A stretch of DNA of 5,942 bases, taken from the NCBI GenBank assembly GCA_937880065.1, contig CALFMA010000019.1:1-5942 (forward strand), given 5' to 3'. A model generated the notes under the pieces. That model was not told where the DNA came from. It saw only the letters and a list, made by a program, of their open reading frames with translations, and made no database searches. The stretch comes from an uncultured Ruminococcus sp. (GTDB lineage Bacteria; Bacillota_A; Clostridia; Oscillospirales; Ruminococcaceae). Position numbers and translations under genes: made by a program. Each line of letters starts with the position of its first letter. Position 1 is the stretch's first letter. This document shows positions 4,964 through 5,942 of the stretch, piece after piece.

Positions 4964-5013
4964 CTGATAGCGACAGAGAATTCCTTTGCGCTTGCATTCT
5001 CTGTCGTTGTCGG
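4964..5013 (+). ncRNA. Long RNA hairpin in the excisionase leader
   Basis: Bases 4964-4981 pair with 4996-5013 over 18 positions around a 14-base loop. The inner eleven pairs are perfect (CGACAGAGAAT with ATTCTCTGTCG); the outer seven include three G-U pairs, which favours a structure at the RNA level rather than a protein-binding palindrome. No T-run follows, so it is not a terminator. It would lie in the leader of a transcript from the promoter at 4897-4925. No known riboswitch or RNA family is recognised. Confidence 0.5.
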
Positions 5014-5017
5014 TACG

Positions 5018-5093
5018 GTTGATACATTCTCCAAGGATAGTTTAGCTGAAATCAAACTATTTTTTGAGAATATATCAACAGTTGATATATTCT
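5018..5093. repeat. 27-bp perfect palindrome plus a matching upstream half-site
   Basis: AGAATATATCAAC (5067-5079), one base, GTTGATATATTCT (5081-5093): 13-base arms without mismatch. The right half recurs at 5018-5030 as GTTGATACATTCT (one difference), in the same orientation and 63 bases upstream. The right arm contains TTGATA, which could serve as a -35 box 18 bases before TACAGT (5106-5111). This is a good candidate operator or excisionase/integrase site upstream of the excisionase gene. Confidence 0.65.
5037..5065 (+). terminator. Weak terminator-like hairpin in the excisionase leader
   Basis: ATAGTTT (5037-5043) pairs with AAACTAT (5054-5060), a 7-bp AT-rich stem followed by a run of six T. 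It lies between the long hairpin and the 27-bp palindrome. It could partly stop transcripts from the upstream promoter, acting as an attenuator, but the stem is weak. Confidence 0.35.
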
Positions 5094-5187
5094 TAGCATA
5101 TTTCCTACAGTATCTTGAAAATTTAATATATGCATTGTTCGCTTAGTTCATTTATGTTTCTTTCTTTATGAAGGGAGGAACATTTTT

Positions 5188-5409
5188 ATGGCAAATACCA
5201 TTTCTACACAAACTGCTTACAAATTAATATTCAGTTCCTATCCTGAAATCATCGGGATAAGTGATTTGTGTAAAATGTTGAATATCGGTAAAACAAAAGC
5301 ATACCAACTTGTGAGTGAGGGAACGATAAAACGCATACCTTGCAACAGAGAAATCAAGATTGCAAAGGTTACGGTTATTGAATACGTTCTGCAAAACACA
5401 CAAGAATAA
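5188..5409 (+). CDS. xis: Excisionase-type DNA-binding protein (winged helix-turn-helix)
   Basis: A 73-aa protein of the excisionase/MerR-like DNA-binding group. Residues about 24-66 fit the pattern ISDLCKMLNIGKTKAYQLVS, then G-TIKRIPCNREIKIAKVTVIEY: a helix-turn-helix followed by a short wing and the closing I-K---V-EY of Xis proteins. It would bend attachment-site DNA and push the integrase toward excision. The start ATG at 5188 has AGGGAGG (5172-5178) nine bases upstream. It lies 146 bases before the integrase gene on the same strand, the usual pairing in integrative elements. The palindrome at 5067-5093 may be its binding or control site. The symbol is by role; some members act only as regulators. 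Confidence 0.85.
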   Translation: MANTISTQTAYKLIFSSYPEIIGISDLCKMLNIGKTKAYQLVSEGTIKRIPCNREIKIAKVTVIEYVLQNTQE

Positions 5410-5455
5410 TGCTTTGGATTTAATAGTAATATCGTATTCATAGAACTTTTTTACT

Positions 5456-5533
5456 AAGTTGGTAGAAACATCTTGAAAAATCCGTTGCGTCGCGCTATAA
5501 TATAAGGGTCAACTTTATCGTGGCTACCAGCTT
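5456..5533 (+). promoter_or_regulatory. Integrase promoter flanked by inverted repeat
   Basis: TTGAAA (5473-5478), 17-base spacer, TATAAT (5496-5501): eleven of twelve consensus positions. The integrase therefore has its own strong promoter separate from the excisionase. AAGTTGGTAG (5456-5465) and CTACCAGCTT (5524-5533) form a 10-base inverted repeat with one T/G position, lying on either side of the promoter. The right arm would be in the 5' leader just before the ribosome site. It could be a pair of operator half-sites. Confidence 0.7.
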
Positions 5534-5555
5534 TCACAATAAGGAGGATATTAAG

Positions 5556-5942
5556 ATGAAAGCGAGTTTGCCATTTAATTACATCAAATCTAAAAAGAGA
5601 GGAAAATATTATGTGGTTTTCGATTTTAGAGATGATGATAACAAAAGACAACGCAAATGGGTTGGAACGGGACTTTCTACGGATTGTAACGAAAAGATTT
5701 TAGATAAAAAAATTGATGAAATTGTGGTACAATTCTTTAAGGACTATTGCTCAGGTAAGCTTAAGAAACCTGCTGAAAAATTAAGTAAAAGCGAAATTAA
5801 TCTTGAATTATTAAAAACTGCAAAAGGTACGAATAGCTCCGAATATCAGTTTAATCAGTTTCTCATTTATTGGCTTGAAACAATAAAGCCAACCATTGCT
5901 CAAAACTCTTATGAAAGTTATAGCGTAGTTATTAAGAAAATA
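5556..5942 (+). CDS. int: Tyrosine recombinase / integrase, 5' part (runs off window)
   Basis: Site-specific integrase that would insert and excise the element. The first 129 codons are present. Residues about 9-45 are basic and beta-strand-like (KSKKRGKYYVVFDFRDDDNK, then RKWVGTGLSTD), the usual N-terminal arm DNA-binding region. Residues about 100-129 (FNQFLIYWLETIKPTIAQNS followed by YESYSVVIKK) match the start of the SAM-like core-binding domain. The catalytic domain with its R-H-R-Y residues lies outside the window and cannot be checked. The ATG at 5556 has AAGGAGG at 5541-5547, eight bases upstream. It is transcribed from its own promoter at 5473-5501. The native right end of the element is expected shortly after the gene. 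Confidence 0.88.
   Translation, partial: MKASLPFNYIKSKKRGKYYVVFDFRDDDNKRQRKWVGTGLSTDCNEKILDKKIDEIVVQFFKDYCSGKLKKPAEKLSKSEINLELLKTAKGTNSSEYQFNQFLIYWLETIKPTIAQNSYESYSVVIKKI

Larger units (their letters stand above)
866..5942. mobile_element. Integrative mobilizable element, left end near 866, right end outside window
   Basis: The gene set is that of a small integrative mobilizable element: relaxase, MobC, oriT-like palindrome, XRE-like regulator, sigma-like regulator, excisionase and tyrosine integrase. No coupling protein, VirB4-like ATPase or replication gene is seen, so a helper would be needed for transfer. The integrase points out of the window to the right, as usual when int lies next to the right attachment site. 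The left boundary is placed where the relaxase coding sequence stops making family sense and becomes the antisense of the acetyltransferase, about 864-880. I see no direct repeat that proves the ends, because the right end is missing. An alternative is that the acetyltransferase region was inserted into a larger element and truncated the relaxase. Confidence 0.75.

Noticed and set aside
4964..5013. Long hairpin as terminator of the sigma-like gene
   Set aside because: No T-run follows the stem, and it lies more than 100 bases after the stop.
5238..5651. Minus-strand frames opposite excisionase and integrase (5238-5441 and 5454-5651)
   Set aside because: Antisense shadows; the plus-strand genes have strong ribosome sites and clear domains.

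Overview
The window looks like AT-rich DNA from a low-GC Gram-positive bacterium, most likely a gut-type Clostridia relative (Ruminococcus/Lachnospiraceae-like). The reasons are strong AGGAGG-type ribosome sites in front of most genes, GTG and TTG start codons, sigma-A-type promoters, and protein families common in mobile elements of that group. The organism is inferred from these features, not identified.

Layout. Positions 1-207 are a short, more GC-rich flank whose coding frame I cannot settle. A hexapeptide-repeat acetyltransferase gene follows (220-891, + strand). From about 866 to the right edge the DNA reads as one integrative mobilizable element. On the minus strand it carries a relaxase (681-2225 as read) and its accessory protein MobC (2174-2515), preceded by an oriT-like nested palindrome (2552-2626) and a promoter (2685-2713). 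A long stretch without a clear gene follows (about 2725-3399); it has a perfect consensus sigma-A promoter pointing right, an orphan ribosome site and a 25-bp tandem duplication. Then come a 51-codon small ORF (3400-3555), an XRE-like regulator broken by an in-frame stop (3548-4018), a strong terminator (4128-4189), a folded leader and a sigma-factor-like regulator (4389-4850). A second region rich in palindromes leads into an excisionase-type protein (5188-5409) and the 5' part of a tyrosine integrase (5556 to the edge).

How it fits together. Integrase and excisionase would move the element in and out of the chromosome. MobC and the relaxase would nick oriT and lead transfer using a conjugation machine supplied by another element, since no type IV secretion genes are visible here. 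The sigma-like protein and the broken XRE-like protein are the candidate regulators. The mob promoter and the promoter upstream of excisionase share an unusual block, TTTTCGGTATATA-N6-GGGATA, on opposite strands, so transfer and excision may be switched on together.

The left end of the element appears to lie at the 3' end of the acetyltransferase gene. There the relaxase frame runs on into the antisense strand of that gene and gains about 61 foreign residues, while the acetyltransferase gains a short element-derived tail. The most novel material is regulatory: the shared promoter block, the sigma leader with mutually exclusive hairpins, the long hairpin and 27-bp palindrome before excisionase, and the nested oriT candidate.
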